Source: Streptomyces sp. SKN60
GTDB taxonomy: Bacteria > Actinomycetota > Actinomycetes > Streptomycetales > Streptomycetaceae
Reading direction: 5' to 3'
Assembly (NCBI RefSeq): GCF_026236535.1
Contig: NZ_JAHTMW010000003.1
Location: 248,001-312,000 of the forward strand
Length of the DNA stretch: 64,000 nucleotides
Shown: piece after piece, positions 41,937-50,157 of the stretch
Numbering within the stretch: the first letter of the stretch is position 1
How the letters are laid out: every line of letters begins with the position of its first letter
Program-made: the position numbers and the translations under genes
Notes under the pieces: model-generated
Seen by the model: the letters and a program-made list of their open reading frames with translations, nothing else
What the model was told of the DNA's origin: nothing
The model's database searches: none

Positions 41937-42883
41937 GCCGGCCTCCTGACCGTGCGCCGGGAGATGTGGCGGGCGTCCAGGCCGGAGAGGCCGCGGACCG
42001 CGACGTAGGCCTTCTCGCGGCCGGGGAGGGAGACGCGGCCGCGGAGGACGGCCTCGGGGTCGCGTTCGATGCGGTCGAGGAGGCGGCGGTAGATGCCGGC
42101 CATGGCGGCGACGCAGGCGCCGCTGCGGCGGTCGAGCATGGGGAGGAGGCGGTAGCCCTCGGCGAAGAGGGCGCGGGCGCGGCGGACCTCGAAGTGGACC
42201 AGGCCGGCGAAGTCGGCGCCGGGCGGCGGGGTGTCGGCGGCGAAGCCGGCGGAGCAGCCGAACTTGGCGAGGTCGTCGGCCGGCAGGTAGGTGCGCCCGT
42301 TGCCGGCGTCCTCGCGGACGTCGCGCAGGATGTTGGTGAGCTGCAGCGCGAGGCCGAGGGTGTCGGCGTACTCGGGGGCGCGGTCGGCGCCGGCGGCGCC
42401 GGGCTGGGTGCCGAAGACGCCGAGCGAGAGCCGGCCGATGGCGCCGGCCACGCACCGGCAGTAGACCTTGAGGTCGTCCCAGGTCTCGTAGGTCTCGCCG
42501 CGCACGTCCATGAGGACGCCGTCGATGAGCTCGTCGAGGCCTTCGAGCGGGACCGGGAAGCGGCGGGCGGTGTCGGCGAGGGCGACGGCCACCGGGTCGG
42601 TGTCGTCCTCCTCGACCTCGCCCGCGCGGATCCGGGCGAGGATCGCGCGGGTGCCCTCCAGGCGCTCCTTCTTGTCGGCGGGCGCGAGCGGCCCGTCGCC
42701 GATGTCGTCGACCCGCCGCGAGAAGGCGTACAGCGCGGACATGGCCTGGCGCTTCTCGGTCGGCAGCAGCCGGATCCCGTACGCGAAGTTGCGTGCCTGC
42801 TGTCCGGTCACGGCCTCGCAGTAGCTGTACGCGGCCTGGACCGGCGCGGACGGCTGGGACTGTACCTCCACGGTGCGGCTCAC
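41933..42883 (-). CDS. hpnD: Presqualene diphosphate synthase HpnD
   Basis: A 316-aa trans-isoprenyl synthase. First Asp-rich motif RRVDDIGDG near residues 55-63; second LTNILRDVREDAGNGRTYLP. It condenses two farnesyl diphosphates to presqualene diphosphate. GTG start in GTGA overlap with hpnC; longer upstream reading frames are just shadows of hpnC. Confidence 0.93.
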   Translation of the reverse strand: MSRTVEVQSQPSAPVQAAYSYCEAVTGQQARNFAYGIRLLPTEKRQAMSALYAFSRRVDDIGDGPLAPADKKERLEGTRAILARIRAGEVEEDDTDPVAVALADTARRFPVPLEGLDELIDGVLMDVRGETYETWDDLKVYCRCVAGAIGRLSLGVFGTQPGAAGADRAPEYADTLGLALQLTNILRDVREDAGNGRTYLPADDLAKFGCSAGFAADTPPPGADFAGLVHFEVRRARALFAEGYRLLPMLDRRSGACVAAMAGIYRRLLDRIERDPEAVLRGRVSLPGREKAYVAVRGLSGLDARHISRRTVRRPA

Positions 42884-43800
42884 CCCTCTTTCCGCGCCGT
42901 GAGCAGGACGGCGCCCGCCCGGCGGATCAGACTCGGTTTGGCGGCCTTGGGCGGCCCGGGCAGGACGTCGAAGCCCGCGGCGGCGATCGCGTCGAGTGCC
43001 GCGTACCCGCCGCCGGCGAAGCCCGCGAGCAGCAGCCGGAGCCGGCCGCGGACGCTGCCGACGAGCGGGACTCCGGAGTCGAGCAGGTCGCGGGCCCGGC
43101 CGGCCTCGAAGGCGATCAGGGCGCGCACGGAGGCCCCGGCGGTGGGGGCGGCGAGGTCGTCGACGGTGACGTGGAACCGCTTGAGGTCCTCGGCCGGCAG
43201 ATAGACCCGGTCGCGGGCCAGGTCCTCGGCGACGTCCTGGAGGTGCTCGACGATCTGGAGCGCGGTGCAGATCTCGTCGGAGCGGCGGATCCGCTCGGGG
43301 GTCGCGGTGCCGGTGATGCCGAGCACGAGCCGGCCGACCGGGTTCGCGGAGAGCTCGCAGTAGGCGAGCAGGTCGTCGTAGGTCTCGTAACGGCTGACCA
43401 GCTGGTCCTGCCGGTTGGCGGCGATCAGGCCGAGGAACGGCTCGGGGGGCAGCCCGCAGCGCTCGACGGTGGGGACGAGGGCGCGCAGCAGCGGGTGGTG
43501 CGGGCCGTCGCCTGCGGGGTCGAAGACGCGCCGGAGGTCGGTCTCGAAGGCGTCGAGGAGGGCGAGCCGGTCGCCGGCCCGCTCGGGGGCGACGCCGAGC
43601 AGCCGGGCGTCCGCGCCGCCGGGGGCGAGGTCGCCGTCGCCGATGTCGTCGACGAGCCGGGCGAAGCCGTACACGGCCATCAGGTCGTCGCGCCAGGCGC
43701 GCGGCAGGAAGAAGGGCGCCACGGGGAAGTTCTCGTCCGCGGCCTTGCCGAGAGTGGCGTGCGAGGTGTCCTGGTCTCGCACCTGCCCGATTCCGGTCAC
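42880..43800 (-). CDS. hpnC: Hydroxysqualene synthase HpnC
   Basis: A 306-aa squalene/phytoene synthase relative. ARLVDDIGDGD is the first metal motif; IVEHLQDVAEDLARDRVYLP is the second. It turns presqualene diphosphate into hydroxysqualene. First large gene of the operon. GTG start overlaps the stop of a 20-codon mini-ORF (43797-43859), suggesting coupling. Confidence 0.93.
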   Translation of the reverse strand: MTGIGQVRDQDTSHATLGKAADENFPVAPFFLPRAWRDDLMAVYGFARLVDDIGDGDLAPGGADARLLGVAPERAGDRLALLDAFETDLRRVFDPAGDGPHHPLLRALVPTVERCGLPPEPFLGLIAANRQDQLVSRYETYDDLLAYCELSANPVGRLVLGITGTATPERIRRSDEICTALQIVEHLQDVAEDLARDRVYLPAEDLKRFHVTVDDLAAPTAGASVRALIAFEAGRARDLLDSGVPLVGSVRGRLRLLLAGFAGGGYAALDAIAAAGFDVLPGPPKAAKPSLIRRAGAVLLTARKEG

Positions 43801-43859
43801 CGGCCGCTGCCCGACGCGGGGACGGCGACACCCTCGTGGAGCTGGAGATTCTGCGTCAT
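43797..43859 (-). CDS. Possible 20-aa leader ORF of the hopanoid operon
   Basis: ATG at 43859 opens a 20-codon ORF that ends in GTGA overlap with hpnC, the same coupling style as the rest of the operon. There is a GGGAG stretch upstream but at long spacing. Alternatively chance, with hpnC's own GTG lacking a ribosome site. Confidence 0.4.
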   Translation of the reverse strand: MTQNLQLHEGVAVPASGSGR

Positions 43860-44168
43860 GGCCGTCACATCTCCCGTTCTACACCGCGGATCGAATCCAT
43901 CCTATTTCGGACACGCCGCCGAGCCCTGCCCGTGGCCCTCCGCCCGGGGCCCGGACGCCGCGGGGTATCGCCCCACTTGCCGCGAAACGGACCGGTACAG
44001 CTTACGTGGTACGGGGCCGGATGCCGCGTCGGGGGGCCGGGCGCCTGTGGACAACGCCGGGCGCGATGTCAACCTTCCCCGTACGGGCGGAAGTTCACCC
44101 GTTCTTGACCTTGTTGACCATGACTTGGGCGCGCCCTGGGGCGGCCCGGGGGGGGGGGAGCCCGGGCG
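43860..44168. other. Intergenic stretch between the hopanoid operon and tetR
   Basis: Holds the hopanoid promoter region and a run of 11 G residues (44148-44158) just past the tetR stop. No gene seen. Confidence 0.5.
43899..43904 (-). promoter_or_regulatory. Candidate -10 (TAGGAT) of the hopanoid operon
   Basis: TAGGAT on the minus strand, 40 nt upstream of the mini-ORF, in a locally AT-richer patch. No good TTGAC-like -35 at 17-18 nt, so this is tentative. Confidence 0.35.
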
Positions 44169-44801
44169 TCAGGGTACGCGGGTGCCGGAGACCACCATGG
44201 CGAGGGTGGAGTCGACGACGTCGTCCCGGCGCTGGGCGGGCAGCCGGCGCAGTGGCCCCTCGAGCAGCAGCAGCGACAGTCCGTGCACGGCCGACCACGC
44301 GGCGGCGTCGGCGGCCGGGCGGGCGGCGCGCGGCGGGCGGGCGGTGGCGCCGAGGGCGGTCAGGGCGTCGGTGAGCAGGGTGAAGGCGCGTACCTCACCG
44401 GCCGGGGCCTCCGGCTCCGCCGCCTCGGTGCGGGGGGTGCCGAAGGCGGAGCGGTAGAGGCCGGGCTGCTCGACGGCGAAGGCCACGTAGCCGCGGCAGA
44501 GGGCGGCGAGCCGGGCCTCGGCGGCGAGGGCCGGGTCGTCGGCGCCGGGCATCCGGGCGGCGGCCCGCTCCATGGAGTCGGCGAGGGCCCGCCGGGCGTG
44601 GTCGCGGACGGCGGCGAGGAGCTCGCCGCGGCCCTCGAAGTGCCGGTAGGCGGCGGTGGGCGAGACGCCCACCCGGCGGGCGGCCTCGCGCAGGACGACG
44701 CGTTCGGGCCCCCCTTCGCCGGCGAGTCCGACGGCGGCGCAGATGAGGGCGTTGCGCAGGTCGCCGTGGTGATACGTCTTTCCTCCCGGGATCGCTGCCA
44801 T
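44169..44801 (-). CDS. TetR-family regulator
   Basis: A 210-aa protein: helix-turn-helix at residues about 14-58 (YHHGDLRNALICAAVGL, LREAARRVGVSPTAAYRHFEGRGELLAAV) and a TetR_C_33-like ligand domain. It lies between the hopanoid and envelope operons, all minus strand. A partial palindrome at 44818-44836 could be its own operator. Ligand unknown. Confidence 0.9.
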   Translation of the reverse strand: MAAIPGGKTYHHGDLRNALICAAVGLAGEGGPERVVLREAARRVGVSPTAAYRHFEGRGELLAAVRDHARRALADSMERAAARMPGADDPALAAEARLAALCRGYVAFAVEQPGLYRSAFGTPRTEAAEPEAPAGEVRAFTLLTDALTALGATARPPRAARPAADAAAWSAVHGLSLLLLEGPLRRLPAQRRDDVVDSTLAMVVSGTRVP

Positions 44802-44817
44802 GCGCTCATCCTGCCCG

Positions 44818-44836
44818 ATGTTGACCGCATGAACAT
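44818..44836 (-). promoter_or_regulatory. Imperfect palindrome upstream of tetR
   Basis: ATGTT-GACCGCATG-AACAT, 17 nt upstream of the tetR start, with one further A/T pair inside. A candidate autoregulatory site. Confidence 0.4.
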
Positions 44837-44880
44837 TCCGGGTGGCCGCGCGACGCGCGAAAACCGGACGTCCGTGAACG

Positions 44881-44921
44881 CACCGCCGCCCCCGCCGATC
44901 GGTTCGGCGGGGGCGGCGGTG
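44881..44921 (-). terminator. Terminator of the envelope polymer operon
   Basis: Perfect 18-bp stem (44881-44898 with 44904-44921), 5-nt loop TCGGT, 28 nt past the stop of the ABC ATPase gene. Confidence 0.85.
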
Positions 44922-44948
44922 GCGCGACGGGTACGGCGGCGAGCGCGG

Positions 44949-45734
44949 CTACTTGCCGGTCTCGCGCTCGTAGGCGGCGATGACCTCGTCGGTCGGGCCG
45001 TCCATGAGCAGCTCGCCCTTCTCCAGCCAGAGCACGCGGTCGCAGGTGTCGCGGATCGACTTGTTGTTGTGGCTCACCAGGAAGACCGTGCCGGCCTCCT
45101 TGCGCAGCTCGCGGATGCGGGCCTCGGAACGGTTCTGGAACTTGCGGTCGCCGGTCGCCAGGGCCTCGTCGATCATGAGGACGTCGTGCTGCTTGGCGGC
45201 GGCGATGGCGAAGCGGAGCCGGGCGCCCATGCCGGACGAGTAGGTGCGCATCGGCAGCGAGATGAAGTCGCCCTTCTCGTTGATGCCGGAGAAGTCGACG
45301 ATGTCCTGATAGCGGTTCTTGATCTGCTCGCGGCTCATGCCCATGGCGAGGCCGCCGAGGATCACGTTGCGCTCACCGGTGAGGTCGCTCATGAGCGCGG
45401 CGTTGACGCCGAGCAGCGAGGGCTGGCCGTCGGTGTAGACCTTGCCGCTCTCGGTGGGCAGCAGGCCGGCGATGGCGCGCAGCAGGGTCGACTTGCCGGA
45501 GCCGTTGCTGCCGATGAGGCCGATGGCCTCACCGCGGTAGGCGGTGAAGGACACGCCGCGGACGGCGTGCACCTTGCGCACCCCGCGCTCGGTCTGGCCC
45601 TTGCGGCGCCGGATGATGCGGCTGAGGGCCGCGGTGGCGCTGCCCTTGCCGCCGGCGCCGCCGTTGACCCGGTAGACGATGTGGACGTTGTCCGCGATGA
45701 CGGTGGGGATCCGGCCCCGGTCGCTGTCAGCCAC
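44949..45734 (-). CDS. Polysaccharide/teichoic-acid ABC exporter ATPase (TagH/Wzt-like)
   Basis: A 261-aa ATPase. Walker A GLIGSNGSGKSTLL near residues 73-86, signature MRTYSSGMGARLRFAIAAA, Walker B DVLMIDEAL, and H-loop FLVSHNNKSIRD. The long spacer and YSSGM signature are typical of O-antigen/teichoic acid exporters. No C-terminal carbohydrate-binding domain, so export is probably not coupled to a modified chain end. Start overlaps the permease stop by 8 nt. Confidence 0.92.
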   Translation of the reverse strand: MADSDRGRIPTVIADNVHIVYRVNGGAGGKGSATAALSRIIRRRKGQTERGVRKVHAVRGVSFTAYRGEAIGLIGSNGSGKSTLLRAIAGLLPTESGKVYTDGQPSLLGVNAALMSDLTGERNVILGGLAMGMSREQIKNRYQDIVDFSGINEKGDFISLPMRTYSSGMGARLRFAIAAAKQHDVLMIDEALATGDRKFQNRSEARIRELRKEAGTVFLVSHNNKSIRDTCDRVLWLEKGELLMDGPTDEVIAAYERETGK

Positions 45735-46656
45735 GGCCGTACCTCTCCTCGGCCTTCCAGAAGTAGACGAAGCCGCCCAGGCCGATCACGAGGGACCAGG
45801 CGAGGGTGACGAACCAGACGTGCGGCGGCAGGTTGGACGCGCCGTAGCCGTCGATCAGCGCGAACCGGATGAGGTCCATGTGCAGCGCGGCCGGGTTGTA
45901 CTGGAGCAGGTCCGCGATCCAGGCCGGCTTGTCCTCCAGCATCACCGGGATCGAGAACATGACGCCCGACGCGTACATCCAGGTGCGCATGATGAACGGC
46001 ATCAGCTGCGCGAGGTCGGGCGTCTTGGCGCCCATCCGCGCCACGATCATGGCGAGGCCCGCGTTGAACACGAACTGCAGCAGCAGCGCCGGCAGGACGA
46101 GCAGCCAGCTGAGCGAGGGGTAGCTGCCGAAGGCCACCGCGACGGCGACGAGCACCACCATCGAGAACAGCAGCTGCTGGAGCTGCTGGAGCGCGAAGGA
46201 GATGGGCAGCGAGGCCCGGGGGAAGTGCAGGGCCCGGACCAGGCCCAGGTTGCCGGAGATGGCGCGGACGCCGGCCATCACCGAGCTCTGGGTGAAGGTG
46301 AACACGAACACGCCCGTCACCAGGAACGGGATGTACACCGACCGCGACATGCCGCGGTCCGCGCCGATGATCACACCGAAGATCAGGAAGTAGACAGCGG
46401 CGTTCAGGAGCGGGGTCACCACCTGCCACAGCTGGCCGAGCTTTGCCTGGCTGTACTGGGCGGTGAGCTTCGCCTGCGAGAAGGCCAGGATGAAGTGGCG
46501 CCGGCCCCACAGCTGGCGGACGTACTCCACGAGGCCCGGCCGGGCCCCGCTGACGGAGAGTCCGTACTTCGCCGCCAGCTCGGCCGGGCTCAGGCCGCTG
46601 TCGGCGGACGGTCGGGCGCTCGTCACGACCCCACCGTCCTGGGATGTGTCACTCAC
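45727..46656 (-). CDS. Polysaccharide ABC exporter permease (TagG/Wzm-like)
   Basis: A 309-aa ABC-2 permease with six helices. FSQAKLTAQYSQAKLGQLWQVVTPLLN near residues 57-83 is the conserved entry to the ABC-2 domain. It forms the channel with the ATPase downstream. GTG 46656 is chosen by protein similarity to Streptomyces homologues; no strong ribosome site is seen and GTG 46701 is possible. Confidence 0.88.
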   Translation of the reverse strand: MSDTSQDGGVVTSARPSADSGLSPAELAAKYGLSVSGARPGLVEYVRQLWGRRHFILAFSQAKLTAQYSQAKLGQLWQVVTPLLNAAVYFLIFGVIIGADRGMSRSVYIPFLVTGVFVFTFTQSSVMAGVRAISGNLGLVRALHFPRASLPISFALQQLQQLLFSMVVLVAVAVAFGSYPSLSWLLVLPALLLQFVFNAGLAMIVARMGAKTPDLAQLMPFIMRTWMYASGVMFSIPVMLEDKPAWIADLLQYNPAALHMDLIRFALIDGYGASNLPPHVWFVTLAWSLVIGLGGFVYFWKAEERYGRG

Positions 46657-46705
46657 AGTCGAAACTTTCGTGTTCGGGATGCGCGGCAAGTCGGGTACCA
46701 CGATG

Positions 46706-47590
46706 TCAGACGACGGGCGGGCGTCCCAGTCGGGTCAGCCGCCACACCGTACGCCACCTCATGGGGTGCCGCGGACCGCAAGGGATCCGCCAGCCCGCCC
46801 GGAATCCGCCGAACCACGCCTTGAGGGCCGGTACGGAGGGCCGCCGCGCCAGCGTGAGCAGCAGCCAGACGCCGAGATAGACCGGCACCAGGGGTGCGGG
46901 AAGATTGCGGCGGGCCAGCCACACTCGGTTGCGGGCCACGTTGAAGTGGTACGTCGCGTGCCGGGACGGCGGGGTGGTGGGGTGCAGCAGCACCATGTCG
47001 GAACGGTAATCGATCATCCAGTCGGCGTCGAGGGCCCGCCAGGCGAGATCGGTCTCCTCGTGCGCGTAGAAGAACGCGTCCGGCAGTCCGCCGACCTCGG
47101 CGAAGACCTTGGTGCGCACCGCGTTGGCGCCGCCGAGGAAGGTGGTGACGCGCGAGGAGCGCATCGGGTCCGAGGCGCGCAGCCGCGGCACGTGCCGGCG
47201 CTGGGTGCGGCCGGTCTCGGGGTCGGCGATCCGGAAGCTGATGATGCCGAGCCGCGGGTCGGCCGTGAAGGCCTGGCGGATCAGCTCCGCGGTGTCGTCG
47301 TTGGCGAGCAGGCCGTCGTCGTCCAGGAACAGCAGGGCGTCGACGTCGCTGCCGCCGGGCCCGAAGGCCTCGATGCCGATGTTGCGGCCGGCCGGGATGC
47401 CGACGTTCTCCGGGAGGGTCACCGAGCGGACGCCCGCGGGCAGCCCGGTGACCTCCACGCCCTGGCCCACCACGACCACCTCGACCGGTTCGCCCTGCTG
47501 CCGGGCGACCGAGTCGAGGAGGGCGCGCAGGTCGTCGGGGCGGTTGCCCATGGTGATGACGACCGCGCCCAGCTTCATCGGCCTGGTCAT
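46706..47590 (-). CDS. Family 2 glycosyltransferase
   Basis: A 294-aa GT-A enzyme: LGAVVITMGNRPDDLRALLDSV, VTLPENVGIPAGRNIGIEA, LLFLDDDGLL (DDD in place of DxD), GGANAVRTKVFAEVGGLPDAFFYAHEETDLAWR. This set is typical of rhamnosyl/galactofuranosyl-type GT2 enzymes of envelope polymers. The C-terminus has a membrane-associating hydrophobic stretch. ATG 47590 follows GAGG by 9 nt. Confidence 0.88.
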   Translation of the reverse strand: MTRPMKLGAVVITMGNRPDDLRALLDSVARQQGEPVEVVVVGQGVEVTGLPAGVRSVTLPENVGIPAGRNIGIEAFGPGGSDVDALLFLDDDGLLANDDTAELIRQAFTADPRLGIISFRIADPETGRTQRRHVPRLRASDPMRSSRVTTFLGGANAVRTKVFAEVGGLPDAFFYAHEETDLAWRALDADWMIDYRSDMVLLHPTTPPSRHATYHFNVARNRVWLARRNLPAPLVPVYLGVWLLLTLARRPSVPALKAWFGGFRAGWRIPCGPRHPMRWRTVWRLTRLGRPPVV

Positions 47591-47601
47591 GGTGGCCGTC
47601 C

Positions 47602-48381
47602 TCACTTGAGCCTGCTGGAGGCCAGGATCGAGACCAGGTGGAGCACGGTCTGCAGCAGCGCGATGCCGGCGAGCACGGCGACGCCGAGCCGGGAGAAGAA
47701 CAGGTCGCCCCGGACCTGGTCCGCGATCGCGAGGACCAGGACGAGGAGGGAGGCCTCGATCCCCAGGACCAGCCGGTGGAACTTGAGCGCGCCGGCGGCC
47801 CGGCGGGCCAGCGCCATGCCGGAGGAGCGCGGCTCGGACGCCGCCTCCTTGACCGGCGGCATCCCGTTCTGATGGCGGGCGACGCCGACCAGGTCGGTCT
47901 CCGCCTTGATCAGGATGGCGCCGAGCGCGGCCAGGGTGCCGAGGAAGGCCCACAGCCAGTCGATCCGGCCGCTCCCCCACGGGTCGGCGGCGCGCAGGCC
48001 GAAGCCGACGAGCACGGCCGCGTCGCACAGATAGGCGCCGACCCGGTCCAGGTAGACGCCGGCCAGCGAGTACTGCTTCTTCCAGCGGGCCAGCTCGCCG
48101 TCGACGCAGTCGAGCAGCAGATAGCCCTGGACGGCGAGGACGCCGAGCACGGCGCCCCAGATCCCGGGCACGAGCAGCGCGGGCGCGGCGAGGACGCCGG
48201 ACAGCGTCATCAGATAGGTCAGCTGGTTGGGCGTGACCCGGGTGTTCGCCAGGTGGCGGGTGATCCGCAGCGAGATCTCCCGCATGTACAGGCGGCCGCC
48301 CCAGTGTTCGCCGCTCCGCCGGTCCTTCACACCCGGCGGGTGGACGACCGGTCGGAGCTCAGCTACCGATGGTTTTTGCAT
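47602..48381 (-). CDS. CDP-alcohol phosphatidyltransferase-family membrane enzyme
   Basis: A 259-aa protein with about six helices. The signature DG-xx-AR-8x-G-3x-D-3x is present as CVDGELARWKKQYSLAGVYLDRVG near residues 91-114. Such enzymes transfer a phospho-alcohol from a CDP-activated donor to an alcohol acceptor. Adjacent cytidylyltransferase and G1P-dehydrogenase-like genes suggest a CDP-polyol donor not based on diacylglycerol. The start lies 23 nt inside the upstream gene. Confidence 0.88.
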   Translation of the reverse strand: MQKPSVAELRPVVHPPGVKDRRSGEHWGGRLYMREISLRITRHLANTRVTPNQLTYLMTLSGVLAAPALLVPGIWGAVLGVLAVQGYLLLDCVDGELARWKKQYSLAGVYLDRVGAYLCDAAVLVGFGLRAADPWGSGRIDWLWAFLGTLAALGAILIKAETDLVGVARHQNGMPPVKEAASEPRSSGMALARRAAGALKFHRLVLGIEASLLVLVLAIADQVRGDLFFSRLGVAVLAGIALLQTVLHLVSILASSRLK

Positions 48382-49420
48382 AGTCGGCGTACGCGTCCCT
48401 GATCTGGTCTGTGGACAGGTCGAGGTGCTCGAGGATGGTGAAGCGGCCCGGCCGGGTCTGCGGGGCGAACTCGACGGCCCGGACGAACTCGTCGACGGTG
48501 AAGCCCATCTCCTCGGGCAGCACCGGCAGGCCGTGCCGGCGCAGGGTGTCGACCATCTGCGCGGACTCCTCGCGGGCCCCGCGCAGGTGCATGGCGAAGG
48601 CCGCGCCGAGGCCGCACTGCTCGCCGTGGCTGGCCGCCCGGGTGGGGAAGAGCAGGTCGAAGGCGTGGCTGATCTCGTGGCAGGCGCCCGAGGAGGGGCG
48701 GCTGTCGCCGCTGATCGACATGGCGATGCCGGACATCACCAGGCCCTCGGAGAGGGTGACGAGGAAGTCGTCGTCGCCGACGCCGCCGGGGTGGCGGAGC
48801 ACGGCCTCGCCGGCGCTGCGCGCCATGGCGGCGGCCAGGCCGTCGACCTTCTCGCCGGTCTCGCGGTGGGACAGCTCCCAGTCGGCGATGGCGGAGAGGT
48901 TGGAGATGGCGTCGCCGATGCCGGAGCGGACGAAGCGGACCGGCGCGTCCCTGATGACGTCGAGGTCGATGACCAGCGCGATCGGGGTGGGCACGCCGTA
49001 GGAGCCGCGCCCGTTGTCGTTGTCCAGGGTGGAGATCGGCGAGCAGATGCCGTCGTGCGACAGATTGGTGGCGATGGCCACCAACGGCAGCCCGACCCGG
49101 GCCGCCGCGTACTTGGTCACGTCGATGATCTTGCCGCCGCCGAGCGCCACGACCGCGTCGTAGCGCTTGCCGCGCATGGCATCGGCGAGCCGGACGGCCT
49201 CGTCGATGGTGCCGCCGGCCACCGGGTACCAGTCGGCGTCCGGCAGCTCGGGGGCGAAGCGGTCACGCAGGCGCAGGCCGGAGCCGCCGCTGATGGCGAC
49301 GGCGATCCGGCCGTTGCTGGAGATCCGCTGGTCCGCGAGGAGCGCGGACAGGTCGTCCAGCGCTCCGCCGCGGATGTCGACGACGACCGGCGAGGGGATG
49401 AGCCGGGTCAGTACTGGCAC
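48359..49420 (-). CDS. Iron-dependent dehydrogenase, sn-glycerol-1-phosphate dehydrogenase-like
   Basis: A 353-aa group III dehydrogenase: nucleotide-binding VVALGGGKIIDVTKYAA, ATNLSHDGICSP, metal ligands SSGACHEISHAFD and AASHGEQCGLGAAFAMHL. This pattern is closer to AraM/G1P dehydrogenase and dehydroquinate synthase-like enzymes than to alcohol dehydrogenases. It would reduce a ketose phosphate (e.g. dihydroxyacetone phosphate) to a polyol phosphate, the substrate for the cytidylyltransferase next to it. GTG start; overlaps the neighbour by 13 nt. Confidence 0.85.
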   Translation of the reverse strand: MPVLTRLIPSPVVVDIRGGALDDLSALLADQRISSNGRIAVAISGGSGLRLRDRFAPELPDADWYPVAGGTIDEAVRLADAMRGKRYDAVVALGGGKIIDVTKYAAARVGLPLVAIATNLSHDGICSPISTLDNDNGRGSYGVPTPIALVIDLDVIRDAPVRFVRSGIGDAISNLSAIADWELSHRETGEKVDGLAAAMARSAGEAVLRHPGGVGDDDFLVTLSEGLVMSGIAMSISGDSRPSSGACHEISHAFDLLFPTRAASHGEQCGLGAAFAMHLRGAREESAQMVDTLRRHGLPVLPEEMGFTVDEFVRAVEFAPQTRPGRFTILEHLDLSTDQIRDAYADYAKTIGS

Positions 49421-50157
49421 GCGATCTCACGGCCCTTCGCGAGGTCGTCGTGGTTGTCGATCTCGACCCACTTGACGTCGCCGATGGGGGCCACGTCGAC
49501 GGTGAAGCCGCGGTTGACCAGTTCCTGGTAGCCGTCCTCGTAGTAGAGGTCGGGGTCGCGCTCGAAGGTGGCCTTCAGCGCGTCGGCGAGCTCCTCGGCG
49601 GCCTCGGCCTCGATGAGGGTGACGCCGATGTACTCGCCGGTGGCGTCGGCCGGGTCCATCAGCTTGGTGATCTTCTGGACGCCCTTGCCGTCGGCGGTGA
49701 CGACCTTCATCTCCTCGTCGGCGAGGTTCTTCACCGTGTCGAGGGCGAGGATGATCTTCTGGCCGTTCCCGCGGGCGGCGAGCAGGGTCTGCTCGACGGA
49801 GACCGGGTGGACGGTGTCGCCGTTGGCGAGGATCACACCGCGCTTGAGGACCTCACGCGCGCACCACAGGGAGTAGGCGTTGTTCCACTCCTCGGCCTTG
49901 TCGTTGTCGATGAGGGTCAGCTTCAGGCCGTACGTCGCCTCCAGCTGCTCCTTGCGCGCGTACACGGCCTCCTTGCGGTAGCCGACGACGATGGCCGCCT
50001 CGGTGAGGCCGACCTCGGCGAAGTTCTTCAGCGTGAGGTCGAGCACGGTGAGAGAACCGTCACCGGCGGGGTCCACGGGCACGAGGGCCTTCGGAAGCGT
50101 GTCGGTGTAGGGGCGCAGACGCCGTCCGGCACCGGCTGCCAGTACGAGGCCAATCAT
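49408..50157 (-). CDS. Sugar/polyol-phosphate cytidylyltransferase
   Basis: A 249-aa nucleotidyltransferase. LVLAAGAGRRLRPYTDTLPKALVPV is the substrate/nucleotide-binding start; IVVGYRKEAV, ANGDTVHP and YYEDGYQELV follow. It resembles LicC-like phosphocholine cytidylyltransferases and the inositol-1-phosphate cytidylyltransferases that pair with CDP-alcohol transferases. Its start overlaps the next gene's stop (ATGA). Confidence 0.87.
   Translation of the reverse strand: MIGLVLAAGAGRRLRPYTDTLPKALVPVDPAGDGSLTVLDLTLKNFAEVGLTEAAIVVGYRKEAVYARKEQLEATYGLKLTLIDNDKAEEWNNAYSLWCAREVLKRGVILANGDTVHPVSVEQTLLAARGNGQKIILALDTVKNLADEEMKVVTADGKGVQKITKLMDPADATGEYIGVTLIEAEAAEELADALKATFERDPDLYYEDGYQELVNRGFTVDVAPIGDVKWVEIDNHDDLAKGREIACQY

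Noticed and set aside
44148..44158. Run of 11 G residues as a phase-variation tract
   Set aside because: It lies outside genes, just past the tetR stop, so slippage would not switch a reading frame. It may also be a length error.
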